Assembly (NCBI RefSeq): GCF_947492965.1 | Contig: NZ_CANLOZ010000006.1 | Coordinates: 310,001-374,000, forward strand | Origin: an uncultured Aquimarina sp. | GTDB lineage: Bacteria; Bacteroidota; Bacteroidia; Flavobacteriales; Flavobacteriaceae | Direction: 5' to 3' | DNA length: 64,000 nucleotides | Part shown: in pieces, positions 46,514-55,058 of the stretch | Layout: each line of letters opens with the position of its first letter | How positions within the stretch are numbered: position 1 is the stretch's first letter | Translations under genes and position numbers: made by a program | The notes under the pieces: model-generated | Seen by the model: the letters and a program-made list of their open reading frames with translations, nothing else | Told to the model about the DNA's origin: nothing | Databases searched by the model: none

Positions 46514-47650
46514 TTAATTATATCTTACTTTTCTCAAAATCCGCATACTTTCTTTGTACATAGAATATACATCAGAATTGTATGCTTTAAGATATGGTTT
46601 TGCTTCTTCCAATTTGTCTTTGGCTTCAGAGAATTTATTTAAATAACAAATAAGATAGGTAGCAGGAAGATTTATCATATCCGCTTTATCATTCTTGTTA
46701 AGAGGTATTTTATTTCTTAATTTTTCAATCAAGGCATTATTACTGTTGTACAGATGATAAAGTGTTTTTTTGTCAAATTGTGGAGGTTTAAAGAGTAGCT
46801 TATTATCAATATCGTAACTTCCATTAGCTTTAAAGGTAATGACTACTTCTTCCAGAGGATAATATTCATAAGTATCTTGTAGTCCCATATAAACATACTC
46901 CACAATTTTAAACTGATCTTCTGATAAAGTTATAGATACTTCATCTAATTCCGAATAAAAGAGTTTTACATGTTCATTAATAAGCTCTATATCTACTCGA
47001 GAATAGTAGGTTTTACCATTTTTACGCTTTTCTTTCGCTGCCCAGCATACCACAAAATACTCTTTAAAAACTTTATAAGCAGGGCTATAGTCTTTTCGAG
47101 AGTTCATAAAATCAAAAACACCGTCAAGAGTCAGTTCGATATTATTTTGAGCATGACTTTCAATAGCACTAACAATTTCAGAGTTTACATCTTTGATTTC
47201 GATATCAAAAACTTTGGGCATACTAATGCTTCCATCTCTAAAAAAGACGCTACCACCGTAGTATTTCCATATGTTTTTCCGAAGCGCACATAATTTACCT
47301 CCTTGCGGTCTTATGGTTACCAAACCTACGACTTTGTCAGATGGTAAATGAGGAAAAGGAATATTCTCATAGGACACTATGGGAGGGTTCTGTAAATATG
47401 CATTGACTAAATTCTGAATTTTACTATCATCAAAGAAATCTACACCTTCAATTTCATTATCCTCATCTTCTACACCAATAACGATATAAGAATTGTTTTT
47501 GGGATTGGAATTGGATAAAGCGCAAATATGTTTTAAAAACTTTGCTTTGCCTTCTTTTTCACCAATATTAAGTTTGCGTTTTTTGTCATAAAAACTGTTT
47601 TCGTCATTATGAGCAAGTAGGTTTTTGATAAGAAGGCGTTTATTAATCAT
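46514..47650 (-). CDS. AlbA_2 (Schlafen-like) ATP-binding-domain protein
   Basis: 378 residues from ATG at 47650 (a GTG nine bases upstream is possible). The N-terminal domain has KAKFLKHICALSNS, NSYIVIGVEDEDNEIEGV and LVTIRPQGGK, the AlbA_2 pattern found in regulators and some nucleases. The C-terminal 200 residues are not recognised and are charged and helical (KLEEAKPYLKAYNSDVYSMY). No helix-turn-helix is visible. It stands alone on the minus strand. A defence or stress role has been suggested for relatives; nothing here proves it. Confidence 0.75.
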   Translation of the reverse strand: MINKRLLIKNLLAHNDENSFYDKKRKLNIGEKEGKAKFLKHICALSNSNPKNNSYIVIGVEDEDNEIEGVDFFDDSKIQNLVNAYLQNPPIVSYENIPFPHLPSDKVVGLVTIRPQGGKLCALRKNIWKYYGGSVFFRDGSISMPKVFDIEIKDVNSEIVSAIESHAQNNIELTLDGVFDFMNSRKDYSPAYKVFKEYFVVCWAAKEKRKNGKTYYSRVDIELINEHVKLFYSELDEVSITLSEDQFKIVEYVYMGLQDTYEYYPLEEVVITFKANGSYDIDNKLLFKPPQFDKKTLYHLYNSNNALIEKLRNKIPLNKNDKADMINLPATYLICYLNKFSEAKDKLEEAKPYLKAYNSDVYSMYKESMRILRKVRYN

Positions 47651-47737
47651 TCCATTCACAAATAACAGTCCACACGTTTCCCTGTTAAACTTAGTTATTT
47701 TTATTGGGTCTGCAATAGGATGATAATAAACAAATTA

Positions 47738-48487
47738 TCAATTTTTGTTCACAATAACACTATTAGCTTGTGCTGTTGGGAGTACAACGAGATCCGAAAT
47801 ATTCACATGATAAGGTCTAGTTACCACAAAGGCAATAATATCGGCAATATCCTCTGGTCTTAGAGGATCAAAACCTTTATATACTCCATCTGCTCTGGTA
47901 TCATCTCCTTTAAATCTAACATTGCTAAATTCTGTTTCTACTAATCCAGGATGTATTGCGCCAACTCTAATTCCGTGAACATTGAGATCGATTAGCATTC
48001 CTTTGTTGATAGCATCAACAGCGTGTTTACTTGCGCAATATACATTTCCGTTAGGGTATACTTCTTTACCAGCAATGGATCCAATGTTAATGATATGACC
48101 AGACTTTTTAGCAATCATTTTTGGGATTATTGCTTTAGAAACATACAATAATCCTTTTACATTAATGTCTAGCATAGCATCCCAATCTTCTATATCTCCC
48201 GTTTGTACAGGGTCTAGTCCATGAGCATTTCCAGCATTATTGATTAAAATATCAATAGATTCAAATTCTTTGGGAAGTTCTGAAATGTTTTTAAATACGT
48301 TTTCTTTTTCTCTTACATCGAAACACAGCGTATGTACCTTTACTACAGTTTCTAATTCACTTTTTAACTGATCCAAACGCTCTTGTCTTCTTCCGCATAA
48401 TATTAAATTTATTTGATGTTTAGCAAGTTCAAAAGCGGTTGATCTTCCTATACCACTAGTTGCTCCTGTTATCAATGCCGTTTTCAT
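47738..48487 (-). CDS. Short-chain dehydrogenase/reductase
   Basis: 249 residues from ATG at 48487; an earlier ATG (48526) would add 13 basic residues before the conserved MKTALITGATSGIG and is rejected. The NADP-binding TGATSGIG (8-15), NNAG, and the catalytic YCASK with preceding Ser are all present. It resembles YdfG/serine 3-dehydrogenase-type SDRs that act on 3-hydroxy acids. Single gene. Confidence 0.9.
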   Translation of the reverse strand: MKTALITGATSGIGRSTAFELAKHQINLILCGRRQERLDQLKSELETVVKVHTLCFDVREKENVFKNISELPKEFESIDILINNAGNAHGLDPVQTGDIEDWDAMLDINVKGLLYVSKAIIPKMIAKKSGHIINIGSIAGKEVYPNGNVYCASKHAVDAINKGMLIDLNVHGIRVGAIHPGLVETEFSNVRFKGDDTRADGVYKGFDPLRPEDIADIIAFVVTRPYHVNISDLVVLPTAQANSVIVNKN

Positions 48488-48555
48488 ATATCGAATTATT
48501 TTGTTTAATTTCTTTTTTTGCAACATCCATCTTCCTCCTTCGTCTTTTTAGAACA

Positions 48556-48574
48556 TCATCGCGAAAGCCGATGA
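48556..48574. repeat. Small hairpin upstream of the Bat operon
   Basis: TCATCG (48556-48561) pairs with CGATGA (48569-48574) around CGAAAGC. It lies between the divergent SDR and moxR genes. It may be a short palindromic repeat or a chance hairpin. Confidence 0.3.
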
Positions 48575-48748
48575 AAACTGTTACGTCCGTTTTTCAGTAA
48601 AAGATCTAAATATACTGTAAAATTTGGGCGTAAGCGTATTTTAGGAGGATACATTTAACCTATAATTAACAAGAACAAGAAAAATATTTTAACAATTTGC
48701 ATTGCTGAAACATGAATGTTAAATTCACGCCTTTAAAAAAAAGAATAG

Positions 48749-49750
48749 ATGGAAGAAAATAGTTCTATTGATATTGCTTCAATCAATGAGAAGATACAAA
48801 GAGAATCTGCCTTTGTTGATCTACTAACTTTAGAAATGAATAAAGTAATTGTGGGTCAAAAACATATGGTAGAACGATTACTTATAGGATTACTAGGACA
48901 AGGACATATTTTGTTAGAAGGGGTTCCCGGATTAGCAAAAACACTAGCTATTAATACCTTGTCTAAAGCGGTACAAGGAAGCTTTAGTCGTATACAGTTT
49001 ACTCCAGACTTATTACCTGCAGATGTGGTAGGAACCCTTATTTATAATATGAAAGAGAATGATTTCTCTATAAAGAAAGGACCTATTTTTGCAAATTTTG
49101 TTTTGGCAGATGAGATCAATCGTGCTCCAGCAAAAGTTCAAAGTGCGCTGCTAGAAGCGATGCAGGAGAAACAAGTTACGATCGGAGATGAAACCTTTGT
49201 GCTGGACAAACCATTTTTAGTAATGGCAACACAAAACCCTGTAGAACAAGAGGGTACTTATCCATTACCAGAAGCACAGGTAGACCGTTTTATGCTAAAA
49301 ACAGTTATTGATTATCCTAAGTTAGAAGAAGAGCAATTAATAGTTAGGGCCAATCTAAAAGGTAGTTTCGAAAAAGTAAATCCTGTGGTGTCCATAGATC
49401 AAATTCTTAGTGCTCAGAAAGCAGTAAGAGAAGTTTATATGGATGAAAAAATAGAAAAATATATACTCGATATTATTTTTGCTACTCGTTATCCTGAAAA
49501 ATATGGTTTAGAAGATCTTAAACCTCTTATCAATTTTGGAGCTTCTCCAAGGGGAAGTATCAATTTAGCAACGGCTGCAAAATGTTTCGCTTTTATAAAA
49601 AGAAGAGGATATGTAATTCCTGAAGATGTTAGAGCGGTAGTACATGATGTATTACGTCATCGTATTGGTATTACTTACGAAGCAGAAGCAGAAAATGTTA
49701 CTTCGGAAGATATTATCAATAAAATTGTAAACGAGATCGAAGTACCATAG
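48749..49750 (+). CDS. MoxR family AAA ATPase, first gene of the Bat operon
   Basis: 333 residues. Walker A is EGVPGLAKT (57-65), Walker B FVLADEINRAPAKVQSALLEAM, then sensor-1 MATQNPVEQEGTYPLPEAQ and sensor-2 FGASPRGSINL. The MoxR family acts as a chaperone that prepares VWA-domain proteins, here BatA and BatB. It is followed by the DUF58 gene after a 96-bp gap that contains the REPIN-like element. Confidence 0.93.
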   Translation: MEENSSIDIASINEKIQRESAFVDLLTLEMNKVIVGQKHMVERLLIGLLGQGHILLEGVPGLAKTLAINTLSKAVQGSFSRIQFTPDLLPADVVGTLIYNMKENDFSIKKGPIFANFVLADEINRAPAKVQSALLEAMQEKQVTIGDETFVLDKPFLVMATQNPVEQEGTYPLPEAQVDRFMLKTVIDYPKLEEEQLIVRANLKGSFEKVNPVVSIDQILSAQKAVREVYMDEKIEKYILDIIFATRYPEKYGLEDLKPLINFGASPRGSINLATAAKCFAFIKRRGYVIPEDVRAVVHDVLRHRIGITYEAEAENVTSEDIINKIVNEIEVP

Positions 49751-49752
49751 GA

Positions 49753-49838
49753 TTGTCATTCCTGCGAAGGCAGGAATCTCATAATTATTAGATAAGAAGT
49801 ATGATTTGATAGATTCCGCATTTGGTGCGGAATGACAA
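49753..49838. repeat. REPIN-like double palindromic element
   Basis: Two hairpins face each other: ATTCCTGC (49758-49765) with GCAGGAAT (49770-49777), loop GAAG; and ATTCCGCA (49813-49820) with TGCGGAAT (49826-49833), loop TTTGG. The outer ends TTGTCATTCC and GGAATGACAA are exact inverted repeats, and GGAATCT/AGATTCC mirror each other inside. This is the geometry of a REP doublet (REPIN) or tiny MITE of about 86 bp. It occupies almost the whole gap between moxR and the DUF58 gene. Confidence 0.8.
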
Positions 49839-49846
49839 AATAAAAA

Positions 49847-50713
49847 ATGGATACTAAAGAGTTACTAAAAAAAGTTCGGAAAATTGAGATCAAGACAAGA
49901 CGCTTGAGCGATCACATTTTTGGAGGAGAATATCATTCTACCTTCAAGGGGCGTGGTATGACTTTTAGCGAAGTGCGTCAGTATCAATTTGGAGATGACG
50001 TTCGAAATATTGATTGGAATGTAACTGCAAGATATAATGAGCCTTACATCAAAGTCTTCGAAGAAGAACGAGAGTTGACTATGATGTTGATGGTAGATGT
50101 TTCTGGATCTCAGTTATTTGGTACAAAACAGCAATTCAAAAAAGAAATCATTACCGAAATAGCGGCTACCTTAGCCTTTTCTGCTACTCAGAATAATGAT
50201 AAAATTGGATTGATTCTTTTTACCGATGAAATAGAACTTTTTATTCCACCAAAGAAAGGTAGATCTCATGTACTGCGAATTATTAGAGAGCTATTAGAAT
50301 ACGAACCAAAGAGTACAAAAACGGATATTACTGAAGCATTAAAGTTTTTGTCGAATGTGATGAAAAAGAAAGCAATAGTATTTGTACTCTCTGATTTTAT
50401 AACAGACGGTTACCAGCAAACGTTAAAAATAGTTGGTGGCAAACATGATGTAACAGGAATTAGGGTATATGATCAACGAGAAGAAGAAATTCCAAACCTG
50501 GGAATGGTTCAAATGGAGGATGAAGAAACTGGAGAATTACTGATGGTAAACACAGGTTCTAAAAAAGTACGAATGAACTACGCCAACTACTATCGTGATC
50601 GTGTAGATTATTTTAAAGACAGTTTTACCAGAAGTGGTGCTGGATCATTGAGTAGTAGAGTAGACGAAAGCTACGTAAAAAAATTATTAGGATATTTTAA
50701 ACGAAGAGGATAG
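49847..50713 (+). CDS. DUF58 domain protein of the Bat operon
   Basis: 288 residues. The DUF58 core FGGEYHSTFKGRGMTFSEVRQYQFGDDVRNIDWN is followed by a degenerate VWA-like region with MVDVSGSQ (Asp84, Ser86, Ser88). DUF58 proteins accompany MoxR ATPases almost everywhere. The gene lies 13 bp before the next membrane protein gene. No membrane segment is seen, so it is cytoplasmic, unlike BatA and BatB. Confidence 0.92.
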   Translation: MDTKELLKKVRKIEIKTRRLSDHIFGGEYHSTFKGRGMTFSEVRQYQFGDDVRNIDWNVTARYNEPYIKVFEEERELTMMLMVDVSGSQLFGTKQQFKKEIITEIAATLAFSATQNNDKIGLILFTDEIELFIPPKKGRSHVLRIIRELLEYEPKSTKTDITEALKFLSNVMKKKAIVFVLSDFITDGYQQTLKIVGGKHDVTGIRVYDQREEEIPNLGMVQMEDEETGELLMVNTGSKKVRMNYANYYRDRVDYFKDSFTRSGAGSLSSRVDESYVKKLLGYFKRRG

Positions 50714-50726
50714 GCGATAATTAAGA

Positions 50727-52388
50727 ATGAAGAATTATAAATTACTAATTATAGATAACAATATCAGTTTTCCATTTTTTGGAAAAACTACCAAAACGTT
50801 ATTGCTACTGTTTTTTATGGTCTTGGGAGGATTTCAAATCAATGCCCAAGTAGTTACTAGCATTGATTCTACGTCTATTTTAATTGGAGAAGAGATAAGA
50901 TATAAAATGCAGGTTGAATCTGATTCTTCGGAAATTGTAATTTTTCCAGAAGGGCAGACCTTCTCTCCGCTAGAAGTAATAGAATCTTATAAAACGGATA
51001 CAACCAAAAATGGTAAAAAGTTTAATCTGATTAAAGAATATGCATTAACCCAATTCGATTCGGGATTTTATACCATTCCAAGGCAAAAAGTAATGATAGG
51101 AGATCGGGTATTTTTTACGGATTCCCTAAAAGTACAAGTTCGCGATGTATTGGTAGATACGACCAAACAGAAGATGTATGAAATCAAACCCTTGGTAGAG
51201 GTAGATGCTTCTTTTTTTAATTGGAAAAAACACATATGGTGGATTTTAATCCCATTAATTATCGCTGGGTTAGTAGTCTTTTTTATACTAAGAAGAAAAA
51301 AGAAAAAAGAGGCACAAGAAGATGAATTACCACCTTATGAAAGAGCAATTCTTGCATTACGAAGAATAGATGAATCCCATCTTTTAGAACAAGACTCTCA
51401 TAAGGAGTATTATTCGCAATTAAGTGATACTGCACGTAAGTATATAGACGAGGAAGTTTATGATCATGCGATGGAAAGTACTACCGATGAGTTAATTGCT
51501 CGTCTGGATGAAGAAATCAAAAAAGGGTCGTTAAATCTAGATAAACAAACTATCGAAGAGCTTAAGACCGTTCTTAAAACGGCAGATATGGCAAAGTTTG
51601 CTAAATCCAAACCTGATATCGGTACGGCAAAGGCAGATAGAAATGTGATAGAAAGAGTTATTAATGAAACTAAAGAAGCGATTCCGGAACCTACAGAAGA
51701 AGAATTATTAGCCGATGAAGAGTACCGAAAAGCTACTGCCGAGAAAAGATTAAGAAAGAGAATCATATTCGGAAGTATTGCTGGTTTTGGTGTTATCGTA
51801 ATCACTTTAATGATATTTATCTTCGTAAAAGGGTATGATGTCGTAAAAGATTCATTGCTTGGTCATCCTACAAAAGAATTGGCAGAAACCGAATGGATTA
51901 GTAGTGCATATGGTGCTCCGCCAGTTACTATTTCTACACCAAAAGTGTTGATTAGAAATAATTTCCAACTAACAGAAGAACAAAAACAGATTTTAAAAGG
52001 AAATGAAACCTTTGTATACGGAAGTTTAATAGGAAACTTCTTTATCTCTGTTTCGACCGTACAGTATAATCAGAAAACCGAGGTGGATCTTAATAAGGTT
52101 GTTGAAGGAGTAGTAGGCAATTTTGAGTCTCAAGGGGCAAAAAATATTACAGTGAAGGACGAAGAATATGAAACCCTAGCAGGAGCCAAAGGAATAAAAG
52201 TATACGGTAGTTTGGAGGTAATGAATTCCTTGACTAAAAAAGAGCAAAAAAGCGATTATTTAATGCTCAATTTTGCAGAAAATGGAGGCTTTCAACAAAT
52301 AATGGTCGTTTTTAATAAAGAAGACCGTTATGCGAAAGATGTGGCTCAACGGATTATAAACTCAGTAGAACTTAGAAATGCCAAATAA
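50727..52388 (+). CDS. Two-part membrane protein of the Bat operon
   Basis: 553 residues. A signal or anchor near 25-40 (TLLLLFFMVLGGFQINAQ) precedes a periplasmic beta domain (about 42-165; TFSPLEVIESYKTD). A membrane helix (HIWWILIPLIIAGLVVFFIL) then leads to a cytoplasmic DUF4381-like helical domain (ELPPYERAILALRRI, about 195-300). A second membrane helix (about 350-368) is followed by an extra domain of 180 residues (ILKGNETFVYGSLIGNFFIS). The first two thirds match the BatD-like protein usual at this place; the last third is unrecognised. It ends 2 bp before batA. Confidence 0.72.
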   Translation: MKNYKLLIIDNNISFPFFGKTTKTLLLLFFMVLGGFQINAQVVTSIDSTSILIGEEIRYKMQVESDSSEIVIFPEGQTFSPLEVIESYKTDTTKNGKKFNLIKEYALTQFDSGFYTIPRQKVMIGDRVFFTDSLKVQVRDVLVDTTKQKMYEIKPLVEVDASFFNWKKHIWWILIPLIIAGLVVFFILRRKKKKEAQEDELPPYERAILALRRIDESHLLEQDSHKEYYSQLSDTARKYIDEEVYDHAMESTTDELIARLDEEIKKGSLNLDKQTIEELKTVLKTADMAKFAKSKPDIGTAKADRNVIERVINETKEAIPEPTEEELLADEEYRKATAEKRLRKRIIFGSIAGFGVIVITLMIFIFVKGYDVVKDSLLGHPTKELAETEWISSAYGAPPVTISTPKVLIRNNFQLTEEQKQILKGNETFVYGSLIGNFFISVSTVQYNQKTEVDLNKVVEGVVGNFESQGAKNITVKDEEYETLAGAKGIKVYGSLEVMNSLTKKEQKSDYLMLNFAENGGFQQIMVVFNKEDRYAKDVAQRIINSVELRNAK

Positions 52389-52390
52389 AA

Positions 52391-53395
52391 ATGTTTGAAA
52401 ATTTTACATTTGAAAATCCACAGTTTTTTTGGTTGTTTTTAATACTACCACTAGCAATTGCTTGGTATATATGGAAAAGGAATAAGCAGCAAGCCGAGTT
52501 AAAAATATCCAGTATAAAAGGATTTAAGGCATCTGGTAGCTTACTTGCAAAATTGAGACCCTTCCTGTTGTTGTTAAGATTGATAGCAATGACATTAATT
52601 ATCATAGCATTGGCAAGACCTCGAACGGTTGATGTATCGACCAAAACAAAAACTACGAGAGGAATCGATATTGTAATGGCAATTGATGTTTCTGCGAGTA
52701 TGTTGGCCAGAGATTTAAGACCTAATCGTTTAGAAGCACTAAAAGATGTAGCAGCCGAATTTATTCAGGGAAGACCAAATGATAGAATAGGATTGGTAAT
52801 GTATGCTGCAGAGAGCTTTACAAAAACGCCCATTACTAGCGATAAGTCTATTGTACTTAGTGCAATGAAAGAAATCGAATACAACAATTTGTTGGAAAAT
52901 GGTACCGCTATTGGAATGGGATTGGCAACCTCTGTTAATCGATTAAAAGATAGCAAAGCCAAGAGTAAAGTAATCATACTGTTAACCGATGGATCTAATA
53001 ATGCAGGTTTTATTGATCCTAAAATTGCTTCAGAATTAGCGGTAGAATATGGCATTAAGACCTATACAATTGGTTTAGGAACAAACGGTATGGCATTAGC
53101 GCCTGTAGCGATTAGACCAAACGGAACTTTTCAATACGGGAATGTAAAAGTAGAGATAGATGAAGAGCTTCTTAAAGAAATCGCTAAGGTTACAAAAGGG
53201 AAATACTTCAGGGCAACAGATAATAAGAAACTGGAGCAGATATATGAAGAGATTGATAAGTTGGAAAGGACAGATGTAGAAGAGTTTAAGTTTTACAATT
53301 ACGAAGAAAAGTTTAGACCCTTAGTACTATTAGCAGGAATTTTATTACTGTTTGAATTTCTTTTGAGATTCACTGTATTTAGAAGTTTTGTATAA
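52391..53395 (+). CDS. batA: BatA-type VWA-domain membrane protein
   Basis: 334 residues. Two N-terminal membrane helices (FWLFLILPLAIAWYIW; LLLRLIAMTLIIIALA) and one near the C-terminus enclose a VWA domain with the MIDAS metal site DVSAS (Asp99-Ser103) and ILLTDGSNN. BatA and BatB are membrane partners of MoxR in the aerotolerance system. The TTG-started oxidoreductase gene follows after 11 bp. Confidence 0.9.
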   Translation: MFENFTFENPQFFWLFLILPLAIAWYIWKRNKQQAELKISSIKGFKASGSLLAKLRPFLLLLRLIAMTLIIIALARPRTVDVSTKTKTTRGIDIVMAIDVSASMLARDLRPNRLEALKDVAAEFIQGRPNDRIGLVMYAAESFTKTPITSDKSIVLSAMKEIEYNNLLENGTAIGMGLATSVNRLKDSKAKSKVIILLTDGSNNAGFIDPKIASELAVEYGIKTYTIGLGTNGMALAPVAIRPNGTFQYGNVKVEIDEELLKEIAKVTKGKYFRATDNKKLEQIYEEIDKLERTDVEEFKFYNYEEKFRPLVLLAGILLLFEFLLRFTVFRSFV

Positions 53396-53406
53396 AATTT
53401 AGAAGT

Positions 53407-53913
53407 TTGAAAAAAGGGATTATAATTCAGGGAAGTTCTAGAAGTAATGGAGATACACATACGGTAGTTTCTTATTTGGAGAATGTAACTGGATTTGATG
53501 TAATAGATCTTAATCAAAGAGATATCAACTATTTTGATTATGAGTTTCAGAATAAAGATGATTTTGAAGTTATATTTAAAAATATGGTTCAGAATTATCA
53601 AACGATTGTACTGGCAACACCGGTATATTGGTATACGATGAGTGGCGTTATGAAGGTTTTCTTAGATCGAATTTCGGATTACCTTTATAAAGAGAAGGAT
53701 TTTGGGCGTATGCTTAGAGGAAAAGAAATGTCTATGATTAGTTGTAGTAATGATGATGATCGAGTAGAAGAGTTTAGTATGCCGTTTTCGAGAAGTGCTG
53801 CTTACTTGGGAATGGAATATATAGGAGATGTGCATGCTTGGATAAAGAATAACGAGCTTTCTTCCGAGGTAAAAGAAAAAATAAATGCATTTGCATTAAA
53901 AATTAAAGGTTAA
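53407..53913 (+). CDS. Flavodoxin-fold NAD(P)H-dependent oxidoreductase inserted in the Bat operon
   Basis: 168 residues with a TTG start preceded by AGAAG. GSSRSNGDTH (9-18) is the FMN phosphate-binding loop, and ATPVYWYTMSGVMKVFLDR the isoalloxazine-site segment. It is a small flavin reductase/quinone reductase-like enzyme. It is on the same strand between batA and batB with short gaps (11 and 92 bp), so it is likely co-transcribed. Its presence inside the operon is unusual. Confidence 0.88.
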   Translation: MKKGIIIQGSSRSNGDTHTVVSYLENVTGFDVIDLNQRDINYFDYEFQNKDDFEVIFKNMVQNYQTIVLATPVYWYTMSGVMKVFLDRISDYLYKEKDFGRMLRGKEMSMISCSNDDDRVEEFSMPFSRSAAYLGMEYIGDVHAWIKNNELSSEVKEKINAFALKIKG

Positions 53914-54005
53914 TAAAAGCAGGTTGAAGAGAAGTGAAATGTAATTTTATTATTGTAGATATAGAAATCAATCAACTAAAAACCATAAACTAAGAACTAT
54001 TTAAG

Positions 54006-55040
54006 ATGTACTTATTAGAAGAGAAAATATATTTCTGGTTGTTATTGGTGATCCCGATACTAATTGTAATATTTATCGGTGTTTTGATATGGAAGAAAAC
54101 AACACAGAAGCGATTTGCAGATAAGGAACTATTAAAAAAATTGAGTCCAAATCAATCTGTTTTTAAATCTATATTGAAAATAGTTGTAATCAGTTTGGCT
54201 TTTGCTTGTTTTGTGGTAGCCTTGGTAAATCCGAAAATCGGAACGAAGCTCGAAACAGTAAAACGAGAAGGTGTGGATGTGGTCTTTGCCATAGATGTTT
54301 CTAAAAGTATGCTTGCCGAGGATATTGCTCCAAATCGAATAGAAAAATCAAAGCAATTAGTAACTCAGATCATTAATAATTTAGCAAGTGATCGAGTAGG
54401 TATCATTGCATATGCTGCAAGTGCGTTTCCGCAGTTGCCAATTACAACCGATTATGGTTCTGCAAAGATGTTTTTGCAGTCTATGAATACAGATATGTTA
54501 TCTTCTCAGGGTACCGCAATTAATGAAGCTATCGAATTAGCAAAGACATATTATAACGACGAAGAACAAACGAATCGGGTTTTATTTATCATTAGTGATG
54601 GAGAAGATCATGAAGGAAATGTCGGTTCTATCGCCGAAGATGCAGCTAAAGAAGGAATTAAAATATTTACTATTGGTGTTGGAACAACAAAAGGAGGTCC
54701 GATTCCGATAAAACGTAATGGAATCGTTCAGACCTACAAGAAAAATAACCAAGGAGAAACCGTTATTACTAAATTGAATACCACAATTCTACAAGAAATT
54801 GCGGAAGAGGCAAACGGAGTATACATCGATGGTACGAATACCAATGAGGTGATAGAAAATGTAACGGAGTTGTTACAGGGAATGGATAAGAAGGAGTTCG
54901 AGGCAAAGCAATTTGCAGACTTCAAGGATCAATTTCAGTGGTTTTTGGGAGCTGGATTATTGTTATTATTTTTAGATGTTTTCTTGTTAGAAAGAAAAAC
55001 ATCGTGGGTTAAAAGATTAAACCTTTTTAATGAGGAGTAG
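54006..55040 (+). CDS. batB: BatB-type VWA-domain membrane protein
   Basis: 344 residues. Same layout as BatA: two N-terminal helices (FWLLLVIPILIVIFIGVLIW; IVVISLAFACFVVALV), a VWA domain with MIDAS DVSKS (Asp97-Ser101) and FIISDGEDHEG, and a C-terminal helix. The pair BatA/BatB are paralogues expected to form a complex in the inner membrane, facing the periplasm. batC follows after 18 bp. Confidence 0.9.
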   Translation: MYLLEEKIYFWLLLVIPILIVIFIGVLIWKKTTQKRFADKELLKKLSPNQSVFKSILKIVVISLAFACFVVALVNPKIGTKLETVKREGVDVVFAIDVSKSMLAEDIAPNRIEKSKQLVTQIINNLASDRVGIIAYAASAFPQLPITTDYGSAKMFLQSMNTDMLSSQGTAINEAIELAKTYYNDEEQTNRVLFIISDGEDHEGNVGSIAEDAAKEGIKIFTIGVGTTKGGPIPIKRNGIVQTYKKNNQGETVITKLNTTILQEIAEEANGVYIDGTNTNEVIENVTELLQGMDKKEFEAKQFADFKDQFQWFLGAGLLLLFLDVFLLERKTSWVKRLNLFNEE

Positions 55041-55058
55041 TTAAAAAATTAGAATACT

